Of a stretch of DNA of 64,000 nucleotides, positions 1-7,476 are shown piece after piece. The first letter of the stretch is position 1. Every line of letters starts with the position of its first letter. Source of the stretch: Treponema sp. (lineage in GTDB: Bacteria > Spirochaetota > Spirochaetia > Treponematales > Treponemataceae); NCBI GenBank assembly GCA_017449265.1, contig JAFSJW010000006.1:49558-113557 (forward strand), written 5' to 3'. A program made the position numbers and the translations under genes. Below the pieces are notes generated by a model that had not been told where the DNA came from, searched no databases, and saw only the letters and a program-made list of their open reading frames with translations.

Positions 1-492
1 GTCCTGAACTGCATTCGTGCAGAACAAAGCAGCCTTATTCTTTGTGAACACGGTTGTTGCCGTTTCATTTCCAGATTCCAGAATAGAAACCTGCTGCCAT
101 GTTTCACCGTTCCAGCACCAAATTTCAGAGCCACTGTTCACATTCTCACCTTCCATATCATCGGAATTGATTTTTGTGACCTGCGCATAAAGATAGTTTG
201 AGTCAGCTGCAAGTTTGTTCACATAAGGATAAGTGGCAGAAACAGGCGGCTTTTCAAATTCGCTCCAAGAGTGAGAAGATTCTAAATCTTCATAAAGTTT
301 TTTGTAAATTTTTCCGTTCTGAGTGTACAAATCATCTTTGTAACGCACGATTGAGTAAATTGCGCCAGAAACATCAGCATCCTCAAGCTCTACCTCATCC
401 CTTATTGAAGAAAAAATAGGGTCGCTGCAAGAATTTGTAAGAATCAAAAGAAAAGGAACAAAAAGTATTATTCTAAAAAACATCTTTTTCAT
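1..492 (-). CDS. Putative lipoprotein, 3' end beyond the window
   Basis: The 164 codons visible begin MKKMFFRIILFVPFLLIL and reach a Cys at residue 22 in the lipobox-like stretch LTNSC, so this should be a lipid-anchored envelope protein. The rest is hydrophilic and rich in Asp, Ser, Thr and Tyr, with Trp pairs (IWCWNGETW) that recall repeat-type surface proteins, but I do not recognise a family. The start is supported by GGAGT five bases upstream, which overlaps the stop of the upstream gene; only 9 bp separate the two genes, so they form one operon and are probably translationally coupled. The reading frame is still open at base 1, so length and function of the C-terminus are unknown. Confidence 0.75.
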   Translation of the reverse strand, partial: MKKMFFRIILFVPFLLILTNSCSDPIFSSIRDEVELEDADVSGAIYSIVRYKDDLYTQNGKIYKKLYEDLESSHSWSEFEKPPVSATYPYVNKLAADSNYLYAQVTKINSDDMEGENVNSGSEIWCWNGETWQQVSILESGNETATTVFTKNKAALFCTNAVQD

Positions 493-501
493 GCCAAACT
501 C

Positions 502-1095
502 CTAGAAATGGTAACGCACCGAGGCTTCCGCAGAAAGGAAAATTCCGTAATCATTGTACTTGGAATCAGAATACCACTGCGGCATATAAGTAAACACAAA
601 ATTCGCGCCAAAAGACCATGTTGGAGTGGCCCTGAAAAAAACACCTGCCGTTGATTTTATGACAAGACCCGGAAAATAGTTCTTGCTCATGTAGTTCTCA
701 AGGGCAGCTCCCACAAAAATACTTACAGGAAATTCAAGTTTTTTGAAAGCAGGCTGCACCGTAGCCCCAACCAAAAGCGGAACATATGTAAAAATATTAC
801 TTCCGATAGTAGGATGATACCCAAAATCAACTTCCGCACCAACCGCGAACCAGTTGGTCAAAAATCTGTTGTACCCTACGCACCCGGCTCCACCAACAAG
901 CAACGCGCCGTCAAAATTCATCGGAAACGAAGGCATAAGCCCAAGTTTTATGAACTGGTCGCCTGGCTCATTTATTCCGCCGATGTTAAACGTTGCTTTC
1001 GGAGCCACCTCTTCATCTTCGCTATCTGAGCTTTGTGCAAATGCAAAAGTTGTCAATAAAAACAGCGAGCAAACTACTGGAATGATTTTCTTCAT
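502..1095 (-). CDS. Small outer-membrane beta-barrel protein (TP0733-like)
   Basis: This 197-residue protein has a clear signal peptide (MKKIIPVVCSLFLLTTFAFA, cleavage before Gln21), an acidic linker, then alternating polar and hydrophobic strands with many Gly and aromatic residues. It ends in RYHF, the terminal aromatic typical of proteins folded by the BAM complex. Size and pattern fit an eight-stranded barrel. From memory, T. pallidum has a comparable small membrane protein (TP0733) next to folD, which is also the neighbour here, divergently transcribed; that synteny is recollection and not a search result. The start has AAGGAAAAA directly upstream. Ligand and role are unknown. Confidence 0.7.
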   Translation of the reverse strand: MKKIIPVVCSLFLLTTFAFAQSSDSEDEEVAPKATFNIGGINEPGDQFIKLGLMPSFPMNFDGALLVGGAGCVGYNRFLTNWFAVGAEVDFGYHPTIGSNIFTYVPLLVGATVQPAFKKLEFPVSIFVGAALENYMSKNYFPGLVIKSTAGVFFRATPTWSFGANFVFTYMPQWYSDSKYNDYGIFLSAEASVRYHF

Positions 1096-1210
1096 TTTTT
1101 CCTTAACCCTATCCTATGTACATTGAATTTAAAACTATATACTTTATTGGAGAATTTTTCTACACTTTTAGAAAATCAAAACATACATAAAGTTACAAAT
1201 GAGGTACAAA
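1096..1210. promoter_or_regulatory. Divergent promoter region between barrel gene and folD
   Basis: These 115 bp are AT-rich and must carry promoters for both directions. I could not pick a convincing -35/-10 pair on either strand; TATAGT-like and TACACT-like hexamers occur, but without well-placed -35 boxes. Confidence 0.4.
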
Positions 1211-2089
1211 ATGAGCGCACAAATCATCGACGGAAAAGCAATCGCACTGGAAGTCCGCGCAGGAGTTGCGGAAAAAGTAAAATCACTGAAAGAAAAGGGC
1301 GTTAACCCATGTCTTGCGGTTATTCTCGTAGGGCAGAACCCGGCATCTGTCTCATATGTGACGGGAAAACGAAAAGCCCTTGCAGAAGCAGGAATGATTG
1401 ACAGGAGCGAAGATTTACCAGAATCAACAACGGAAGAAGAGCTTCTCTCGCTGATTGACAAGCTGAACAAAGACAAATCCGTTCACGGAATTTTGGTCCA
1501 GCTTCCGCTGCCAAAGCACATAAACGAAGACAAAGTAATCATGGCAATTGACCCGAGCAAGGATGTGGACGGATTTCATCCTGTAAGCGTGGGAAACATG
1601 GTCATCGGACGACCAGGATTTCTTCCGTGCACTCCGCACGGAATCATCAAGCTTCTGAATCACATGAAAATCGAAACGAGCGGAAAGCACGCTGTAGTCA
1701 TAGGACGGAGCAACATCGTCGGAAAGCCTGTTTCTATCCTTCTCGCCCGCAAAGAAACGAACTGTACCGTAACAATCTGCCACACAGGAACAAAGAACAT
1801 GGCGGAAATCGTTCGGCAGGCGGACATCATCATAGCGGCCTCGGGACATCCGCACACGGTAACGGCAGATATGGTCAAGGAAGGAGCCGTTGTTATCGAT
1901 GTTGGAGTGAACAGAATCCCTGACAGCACAAAAAAAAGTGGTTTCAGACTGATTGGCGATGTGGATTTTGACGAAATTAAAGATAGGGCAAGTTTCATTA
2001 CTCCTGTACCAGGCGGTGTAGGGCCTATGACAATCGCAATGCTTATTTACAACACCCTCGAATCCGCCGAACGAACTTTGCAAAAATAG
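1211..2089 (+). CDS. folD: Bifunctional methylenetetrahydrofolate dehydrogenase/cyclohydrolase
   Basis: FolD interconverts 5,10-methylene-, methenyl- and 10-formyl-tetrahydrofolate in the cytoplasm and supplies one-carbon units for purines and fMet. Diagnostic motifs are all present: SYVTGKRKA with the catalytic Tyr and Lys, [21 protein letters not shown] in the NADP-binding part, and [11 protein letters not shown] near the C-terminus. I take the ATG at 1211 and not an in-frame ATG 12 bases earlier, because GAGG at 1201-1204 is well placed for the former and overlaps the latter. The resulting 292 residues match the family's usual length. It is followed after 18 bp by the GGDEF gene on the same strand. 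Confidence 0.96.
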   Translation: MSAQIIDGKAIALEVRAGVAEKVKSLKEKGVNPCLAVILVGQNPASVSYVTGKRKALAEAGMIDRSEDLPESTTEEELLSLIDKLNKDKSVHGILVQLPLPKHINEDKVIMAIDPSKDVDGFHPVSVGNMVIGRPGFLPCTPHGIIKLLNHMKIETSGKHAVVIGRSNIVGKPVSILLARKETNCTVTICHTGTKNMAEIVRQADIIIAASGHPHTVTADMVKEGAVVIDVGVNRIPDSTKKSGFRLIGDVDFDEIKDRASFITPVPGGVGPMTIAMLIYNTLESAERTLQK

Positions 2090-2107
2090 AAGGATACTCT
2101 ATAACCT

Positions 2108-3151
2108 ATGATAAATTCTTTCTTTGCGGATAAAACTAATTCTCTCGACAATCTGACTAAGCTCTACAATCGCGATGTCATAATTGAATATGTCAACTCG
2201 CTTATCGGGAAGAACATTCCGTTCAGTCTCGCGCTCGTTGACATAGACAATTTCAAGTATGTTAACGATACATTCGGGCATATTGTCGGCGACGAGATAA
2301 TTAAGGCAGTGGCAGCCACACTCAGAAATACGCTGGCGGACAATGGCATTGTCGGAAGATTCGGTGGAGATGAATTTATCATAGTTCTTCCTGAAATTGT
2401 GGAGTACGATGCGGTCTGGACATCATGCAGAACGATTGCCGCGTCAATGATGAACCTGACTATTCCAGAGCAGTCCGACCTGACCATAACAGTAACGATA
2501 GGTCTCTCACGGTTTCCTGAGAACGAAAAATCCTACGAAAAGCTCCTTGAGACTGCGGACAAAGCCTTGTACAGAGGCAAGATGAAAGGACGCGGATGTT
2601 TCATAATCTATCTGCCCGAGAAACACTCAAAAATCATACTGAAAACTGAAAAAGACAAGGCGTTAAGTTCCATGTACCTTCATTCCGTTGTATTCAGGAA
2701 TCTGACGGAACAAGATTTGAGCGACGGGATAACGACTCTTTTCAATTTTTTCAGTTCGTATTTTATGCTTGACCATATATGCGTTCAGGTGAACAATGAC
2801 ATTTTCTTTGAAAAAATACATGAGCTTTCAAGAATCCAGTCTTTCAAGCCTATTGATTTGACTTTCATCAACAGGAATATCATTTCCATAACAGATATTT
2901 ATTATCTGAACAGAACCGAACAGCTCGAAAAACTTGGTCAAAGTGATTTTGAGGAAATCCTTACCGAACAAGGAATACATTCTACATTTTATGCGCGCAT
3001 TATCTGCAACGACAAGGATTACGGCTATCTGCGCGTTGACTCAACGCACCAGAGAATATGGCAGTACACGGACATGGACATACTCCTTACCGCCGCGCGC
3101 ACGATTGCTATGATGCTCTACACACATGACCTTGATTTTTACAAGCTCTAA
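2108..3151 (+). CDS. Diguanylate cyclase (GGDEF domain first)
   Basis: The protein of 347 residues starts almost directly with a GGDEF domain (about residues 12-170); the active-site loop GRFGGDEF lies at 83-90 and is intact, so it should make cyclic di-GMP from two GTP. The RxxD inhibitory site normally found a few residues before GGDEF is not there (ADNGIVG stands in its place), so product inhibition through that site is unlikely. There is no transmembrane segment. The C-terminal half (about 180-347) may be a degenerate GAF-like sensor, but I cannot name it firmly. Having the catalytic domain at the N-terminus is less common than the reverse. AGAAGG lies about 14 bases before the ATG, a long spacing. 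Confidence 0.88.
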   Translation: MINSFFADKTNSLDNLTKLYNRDVIIEYVNSLIGKNIPFSLALVDIDNFKYVNDTFGHIVGDEIIKAVAATLRNTLADNGIVGRFGGDEFIIVLPEIVEYDAVWTSCRTIAASMMNLTIPEQSDLTITVTIGLSRFPENEKSYEKLLETADKALYRGKMKGRGCFIIYLPEKHSKIILKTEKDKALSSMYLHSVVFRNLTEQDLSDGITTLFNFFSSYFMLDHICVQVNNDIFFEKIHELSRIQSFKPIDLTFINRNIISITDIYYLNRTEQLEKLGQSDFEEILTEQGIHSTFYARIICNDKDYGYLRVDSTHQRIWQYTDMDILLTAARTIAMMLYTHDLDFYKL

Positions 3152-3187
3152 CCGAGCCTTGCATTATTCTCATCAATCAGCTCAGTC

Positions 3188-4927
3188 CTAATTGTTATCC
3201 AGCGTAAAGATGAACGACACCGCGCCGCCGTGCTGGGCCTTAGCGAACCGCCACTGGGCAATCTGCTTTTTTAGCTCCATGTCTATTTTGTACGGCAGTG
3301 AACTTGGCGTAATCCTCATGCTATCAGGAACGACCGTTCCTGCCGCGTTCACGCTAAAGCTGACAACGACGCGCTTTGAGTCCTTTATCAAGTCAGCGGA
3401 TTCCACGGACAAAGTAAGGATTGGCTCTTTTGGGCTTAGGAGCGTGCGAACGGTTCCGTCCGTCATCTTAACGGCAAGCCCTTCCGCAGTAACCTCAGTC
3501 CTTATCTGGGCTGTTGAGTTAACACCGTTTGCAACCTGAGAATAAGCCGTACCGTAGATTTTTACCACCGTGCCGGCTTTTTTAGCCTGCTTATCGCTCT
3601 CGATTTTTGCAAGCCGTGAGCTCATCTGTATACCTGTCTTGCTTGACATATTGATATACGGCATATCGTTCTTGGCTTCGGCGGCTTTCTTTGCCTCGGC
3701 TATGCGCTTCTCCTCAGCAGCCTTTTTCTCCGCCGCAATCCGCTTTTCTTCGGCAGCTTTCTTTTCTGCCACAATGCGCCTCTCTTCGGCTGCCTTTTTC
3801 TCTGCGGCAATGCGCTTTTCCTCTGCCGCTTTCTTCTCCGCCGCAATGCGTTTATCTTCGGCTGCCTTTTTCTCTGCGGCAATGCGCTTTTCCTCTGCCG
3901 CTTTCTTCTCTGCGGCAATGCGCCGCTCTTCGGCTGCTTTCTTTTCCGCCGCAATGCGCTTATCTTCGGCTGCCTTTTTCTCCGCCGCAATGCGTTTATC
4001 TTCGGCCGCTTTCTTCTCCGCCGCAATGCGCCTCTCTTCGGCTGCCTTTTTCTCTGCCGCAATGCGCCTCTCTTCGGCTGCTTTCTTCTCCGCGGCTATG
4101 CGCCTCTCTTCGGCTGCTTTCTTCTCCGCCGCAATGCGCCTCTCTTCGGCTGCTTTCTTCTCCGCCGCAATGCGCTTTTCCTCCGCCGCTTTCTTCTCCG
4201 CCGCAATCCGTTTTTCTTCGGTAGCTCTTTCTTCTGCCAGCCGTTTAGCCTCTGCTATGCGTTTAGCCTCCGCAATGCGCCGCTCTTCCGCCCTTCTTGC
4301 AATCTCATCAAGCCGAGCCTGTTCCTCGCGCTTTGCCTTCTCTGCCTTTTCGCGCTCTGCATCAAGGCGCGCCTGCTCTTTCAGCCATTCCTCCATTCGC
4401 TTGGCTTCTTCCTCAGCAAGCCGAATCTCAGCTGCTTCCAAAGCCTCGTTCTTTTTTTCCTCCGCATCAGATTTTTTTTCATAAGGAACAAAATTCGGAG
4501 CGAACTGGTCATAAAAATCAGATTTTCCTCCGTTCTCGGTCTTTGAAGAAAAATCCACGGAAGAAACGGACGAGCCAAGCTCAGAAACAGGCGCAGGAGG
4601 AACAACCGCAACTTCACTTTTCTGAGAAATCCCACTTTGTGACTGCGACTTTTTCTTTTTAGCCTGCGATTTTTCTTTTTTTGCAAGACGCTTTTCAGGA
4701 AGCTGACTTTTTATTGTGTCCTCAAGAATTTGAACTTCTTCCTCAGAAATTCCAGAGAGATTAATAATCTCAATCTCCTCATAATCTTTTTTTGAATAAA
4801 AAAGAGGAAGCGAGAACTTAAAGATGAGAAAAATCAGAAAAAAAGATATTCCAGCCGCAATTCCGCCGAAAAATGCGGATTTCCGCTCGGACTTTGACAT
4901 TCCGCCAAAAAAATCAATATCAACCAA
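3188..4927 (-). CDS. TonB/TolA-like energy-transducing protein with long coiled coil
   Basis: The protein of 579 residues has a cytoplasmic N-terminus, one membrane helix (about residues 19-45), and a Pro/Ser/Lys-rich stretch. A long charged helix follows (about 165-430), with about 14 near-identical 12-residue units of the type EKKAAEERRIAA. The C-terminal domain of about 120 residues shows the TonB-like pattern (VVVSFSVNAAGTV, then IAQWRFAKA). It closes an operon with ExbB and ExbD, so it probably couples the proton gradient to an outer-membrane or cell-wall process across the periplasm. The long helix makes it look more like TolA than classical TonB. The reading frame begins with TTG at 4927, 7 bp after the exbD stop and without a good ribosome site; an ATG at 4900 is the alternative. 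Confidence 0.8.
   Translation of the reverse strand: MVDIDFFGGMSKSERKSAFFGGIAAGISFFLIFLIFKFSLPLFYSKKDYEEIEIINLSGISEEEVQILEDTIKSQLPEKRLAKKEKSQAKKKKSQSQSGISQKSEVAVVPPAPVSELGSSVSSVDFSSKTENGGKSDFYDQFAPNFVPYEKKSDAEEKKNEALEAAEIRLAEEEAKRMEEWLKEQARLDAEREKAEKAKREEQARLDEIARRAEERRIAEAKRIAEAKRLAEERATEEKRIAAEKKAAEEKRIAAEKKAAEERRIAAEKKAAEERRIAAEKKAAEERRIAAEKKAAEERRIAAEKKAAEDKRIAAEKKAAEDKRIAAEKKAAEERRIAAEKKAAEEKRIAAEKKAAEDKRIAAEKKAAEEKRIAAEKKAAEERRIVAEKKAAEEKRIAAEKKAAEEKRIAEAKKAAEAKNDMPYINMSSKTGIQMSSRLAKIESDKQAKKAGTVVKIYGTAYSQVANGVNSTAQIRTEVTAEGLAVKMTDGTVRTLLSPKEPILTLSVESADLIKDSKRVVVSFSVNAAGTVVPDSMRITPSSLPYKIDMELKKQIAQWRFAKAQHGGAVSFIFTLDNN
3690..4215 (-). repeat. Tandem 36-bp repeats inside the tonB-like gene
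   Basis: About 14 copies of a 36-bp unit lie head to tail and encode the 12-residue helix repeat. Units differ mostly at a few synonymous positions and at ERR, EKR or DKR. Such arrays can change copy number by slippage or unequal exchange without shifting the frame. This is coding sequence and not a CRISPR array: there are no spacers. Confidence 0.9.
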
Positions 4928-4934
4928 GTTAAGT

Positions 4935-5321
4935 CTATTTTTCCAAAGTTCTTAAATCGACTTGAACGAACCCAGCTTTCCGAAGTTCGTCAAAAATCCT
5001 GACAATCTGAGCTGACGAAACATCTTTGTCGCAGACAAGAGTAACAGGTTCTTGCTCAAAAGTCGCAAGCGCCCTGCCAATATTCTGCAACCTGATTTTT
5101 TTTCCGTTCAGAAGAATTGTGTTGTCTGGAGCCAGCTCTATGATAATGCCTGAAACAAGGGCTGCCTCTGTGGTTCCGCTTTTTGGAATACTGACAGTAA
5201 CAGCCGGTATGACGGCAAAAGTAGTTGAAACCACAAAGAACAGAATGAGCTGGAACACTATGTCAACGAGAGGAACAAGACTGAGATTCGCGCCATGCCG
5301 CCGCTTAATTTTCGTCTTCAT
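4935..5321 (-). CDS. exbD: Biopolymer transport protein ExbD/TolR
   Basis: The 128-residue protein has a short positively charged N-terminus (MKTKIKRRHG) and one membrane helix with the family's essential Asp: LSLVPLVDIVFQLILFFVV, Asp20. A periplasmic domain of about 80 residues follows (SIPKSG onward). It forms the proton-driven motor with ExbB and drives the TonB-like protein encoded next. Its ATG overlaps the TGA of exbB by one base, a sign of translational coupling, and the stop is 7 bp from the next start. Confidence 0.92.
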   Translation of the reverse strand: MKTKIKRRHGANLSLVPLVDIVFQLILFFVVSTTFAVIPAVTVSIPKSGTTEAALVSGIIIELAPDNTILLNGKKIRLQNIGRALATFEQEPVTLVCDKDVSSAQIVRIFDELRKAGFVQVDLRTLEK

Positions 5322-5932
5322 CAGTACATTCTTCCTGTAAGCCTTATTGAAAACTGAGAGACAGTTTTTTCCATTTGATTTATTAACCGGTCAGCTTTCT
5401 GAACAAGGTAATTGTGGAAAATTAGTGCTGGTATTGAAACAAAAAGCCCGCCTGCCGTAGTGAGCAATGAAGTCGCTATGCTGGAAGCCAAAAGCGCAGG
5501 ATTTGAGTTTATTCCGCCGGAGCCCATCACGCCGAACGCCTGAATGTTCCCCACGACAGTTCCCAGAAGCCCCAGAAGCGTAGCAATATTCGCCAGCACA
5601 GCGATATATGAGATTCGTCTCTCATAGTTGAGGGCAGACTCATCAAGCTCTCCCTGAATGATTTCCCGCATATCGCTCTCATTCAGCCTTCTGTACTGAA
5701 TTGCGATTTTTATGACGCTGGAAAGAGGCGTTTCAGCAGAAATGCAAACGCTTTCCGCCTGTGAAAAATCATGGCGGAGCAACGCCTCCTCAAGCTTGCG
5801 AATAAAAACGGAGTCCCGCCTTTTCACATCGCGGAAATACAAAAGACGCTCCGTAACGATGAAAACAACCGCCGCTCCAGCAAGGATTATTGGAATCATA
5901 AAGATTCCGCCTGCCCTAGTAAGAGAAAACAT
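5321..5932 (-). CDS. exbB: Biopolymer transport protein ExbB/TolQ (MotA/TolQ/ExbB family)
   Basis: This 203-residue inner-membrane protein has the expected three helices: one near the N-terminus (about 10-30), and two after the cytoplasmic domain (about 108-135 and 150-175). The conserved Gly/Thr-rich signature LLGLLGTVVGNIQAF and the helix ATSLLTTAGGLFVSIPAL carry the conserved Thr and Pro residues of the proton path. A GGAGGG site lies about 11 bases upstream of the ATG. It is the second gene of the cluster: secreted protein, exbB, exbD, tonB-like. Confidence 0.93.
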   Translation of the reverse strand: MFSLTRAGGIFMIPIILAGAAVVFIVTERLLYFRDVKRRDSVFIRKLEEALLRHDFSQAESVCISAETPLSSVIKIAIQYRRLNESDMREIIQGELDESALNYERRISYIAVLANIATLLGLLGTVVGNIQAFGVMGSGGINSNPALLASSIATSLLTTAGGLFVSIPALIFHNYLVQKADRLINQMEKTVSQFSIRLTGRMY

Positions 5933-5965
5933 ATTTTTCTTTTTCCCTCCCCCGAAAGAAAAATT

Positions 5966-7339
5966 TTACTGTGGATAAAACTTGTCAGATGTGAGGACGC
6001 GCGTCAAGTGAACATAGCAGCCCTCGTACTTCCTCATAAAAGAATCAAGGCTCATCTCAGCTCCGTTCTCAAAGACTGTGCATCCAAATCTGCCGTTTTT
6101 GTCAAAATACGGAAAAACCGCCGCACACTGATCAAATGTGTACACCTCTGGATTTTTCCCAGGCTTTCCCGGAATCTGCCGCCTCACCGCCGCAAGATAA
6201 AAATATGTTGGGTTTGAAACTCCGAGAACATACAAAATCGGGCGGAGAGCTTGAATATCATACCCAGTGTTGCTCACATACCCCGCAATATTGACAACCC
6301 CGCCATCAGAAATCGTGGAGCTGAACGGCTCTATGTTAACATCAACACCAGAATCCTCGTAAAGATAATTCGTCTTCATCTGCACGGAAAGCCGCGCCGC
6401 CGCAAGATTTCTGGTAAAATCAAGCGTAAAGGCAAGATTATTTTTCTCGCCGACTTTTGCCGCGTACCCAAGCGGGCTTACGGAATAAGTCGGGCGAAGA
6501 AGCGGAGCGAGATATGTGCAACTTCCTGAGATAGGCTCAATCAAGCCATCAACAACCCATTTCAGAAATCCAGCAGAAGAAAGCGTAAGGTTCCTGTTCT
6601 CGACCTCAGAATCAAGGACAGGTCGCTTAGAACCATCTTTGATGAAAATCGGACTTCCGTTCTCATCATAAGCTCCGTCAGGAACTGTCAGAATGCGTGA
6701 AAGATTCTTCTTTATTACTGAAATCATGTGGAATGTTCCGCTGTACTGCCCCGTGAAAATGCTCGCATACTGCCAGGGAAGAGATTTTTCCGTGACTGAG
6801 AGGATTTCCTCGAATGAAGCCGTATAAAGCCTCTCAAAGCTGATTCCGATTGGAACTGAATGAGCAGCGTAAAATCCGCCTATGACATAATCGGCAAGCG
6901 TTTTTGTTCCTTTTGGCGAGAACTGAACATAAACATCACTGTCCTGAAGAAAATAGCATCTTATGTAAAGCGGAGAACCATCCTTCTTGTTTCTTACAAG
7001 AACCCACGAACCCGAGCCGGAGGACGCATAGTCAGAAATCATTGCGCTGGAAAAGCCTTCATTGGTGTAAACATCGACGGGAACTGAAATTTCAGGGCAA
7101 ACATAGACCGAGAATGTAGTCGCCGTTTCCTCAAGCCTCACCTGAAATTTTTCGCCCACAGAATTCATGCGGATTTCAGTGTGCTTTTCTCTCAGATAAT
7201 CCAAAGGCAGATTAAGCCAAGTCTCGTTTATATCATGCCTGATGTCGCTGGAATCAGGCACGCCCATCCTGTTGTAATCGGCAAAAGAAAAAGAGCAAAC
7301 AAAAAAGAACAAAAAAAGAAAGAACGATTTCAACTTCAT
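5966..7339 (-). CDS. Secreted protein of unknown function encoded with ExbB/ExbD
   Basis: The 457-residue product has a strong signal peptide (MKLKSFFLFLFFFVCSFSFA) and no further membrane helix, so it is periplasmic or outer-membrane attached. The body mixes beta-rich, aromatic segments (GQYSGTFHM, SGSCTYLAPLLRPTYS) and a few Cys; I do not recognise a domain. It is 33 bp upstream of exbB and in the same direction, so it is probably the periplasmic client or partner of the ExbB/ExbD/TonB-like machine. The start was moved to the ATG at 7339, where the signal peptide begins and GGGAG stands 7 bases upstream. A longer open frame to 7456 would translate the hairpin element in front of it. Confidence 0.7.
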   Translation of the reverse strand: MKLKSFFLFLFFFVCSFSFADYNRMGVPDSSDIRHDINETWLNLPLDYLREKHTEIRMNSVGEKFQVRLEETATTFSVYVCPEISVPVDVYTNEGFSSAMISDYASSGSGSWVLVRNKKDGSPLYIRCYFLQDSDVYVQFSPKGTKTLADYVIGGFYAAHSVPIGISFERLYTASFEEILSVTEKSLPWQYASIFTGQYSGTFHMISVIKKNLSRILTVPDGAYDENGSPIFIKDGSKRPVLDSEVENRNLTLSSAGFLKWVVDGLIEPISGSCTYLAPLLRPTYSVSPLGYAAKVGEKNNLAFTLDFTRNLAAARLSVQMKTNYLYEDSGVDVNIEPFSSTISDGGVVNIAGYVSNTGYDIQALRPILYVLGVSNPTYFYLAAVRRQIPGKPGKNPEVYTFDQCAAVFPYFDKNGRFGCTVFENGAEMSLDSFMRKYEGCYVHLTRVLTSDKFYPQ

Positions 7340-7353
7340 CACATATCTCCCAT

Positions 7354-7475
7354 CGAGTTGTTCGGAAACTAAAGTTTTCCGAACAATAGCCTTAGAAATT
7401 CTGTAATTTTTTAAGGCTTTAGCCTGAAAAATTACGCAAGACCAGTAAGGAAACAATAGGTTTCCGAACAGGTCT
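7354..7475. repeat. Long (about 122 bp) three-hairpin palindromic element, copy A
   Basis: The ends are inverted repeats: TTGTTCGGAAAC on the left and GTTTCCGAACAGGTCT on the right. Inside are a hairpin (GTTCGGAAAC with GTTTTCCGAAC), a second hairpin (GTAATTTT with AAAATTAC, with GGCT/AGCC nested inside), and a third (GGAAAC with GTTTCC). It lies one base after the stop of the activase gene on the minus strand and before the ribosome site of the next gene. Confidence 0.85.
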
Positions 7476-7476
7476 G

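Noticed and set aside
1424..2083. 219-residue minus-strand open frame
   Set aside because: Lies wholly inside folD on the other strand and has no recognisable protein features.
3690..4215. CRISPR-like regular repeats
   Set aside because: Units of 36 bp are directly adjacent with no spacers and encode a continuous helix.
3570..4484. 304-residue plus-strand open frame with Ala-Ala-Phe-Phe-Ser repeats
   Set aside because: It is the antisense of the helix repeat in the tonB-like gene; the repeats keep all frames open. No ribosome site and no independent support.
7340..7456. N-terminal extension of the secreted protein to 7456
   Set aside because: It would be a translation of repeat element A; the true signal peptide and ribosome site are at 7339.
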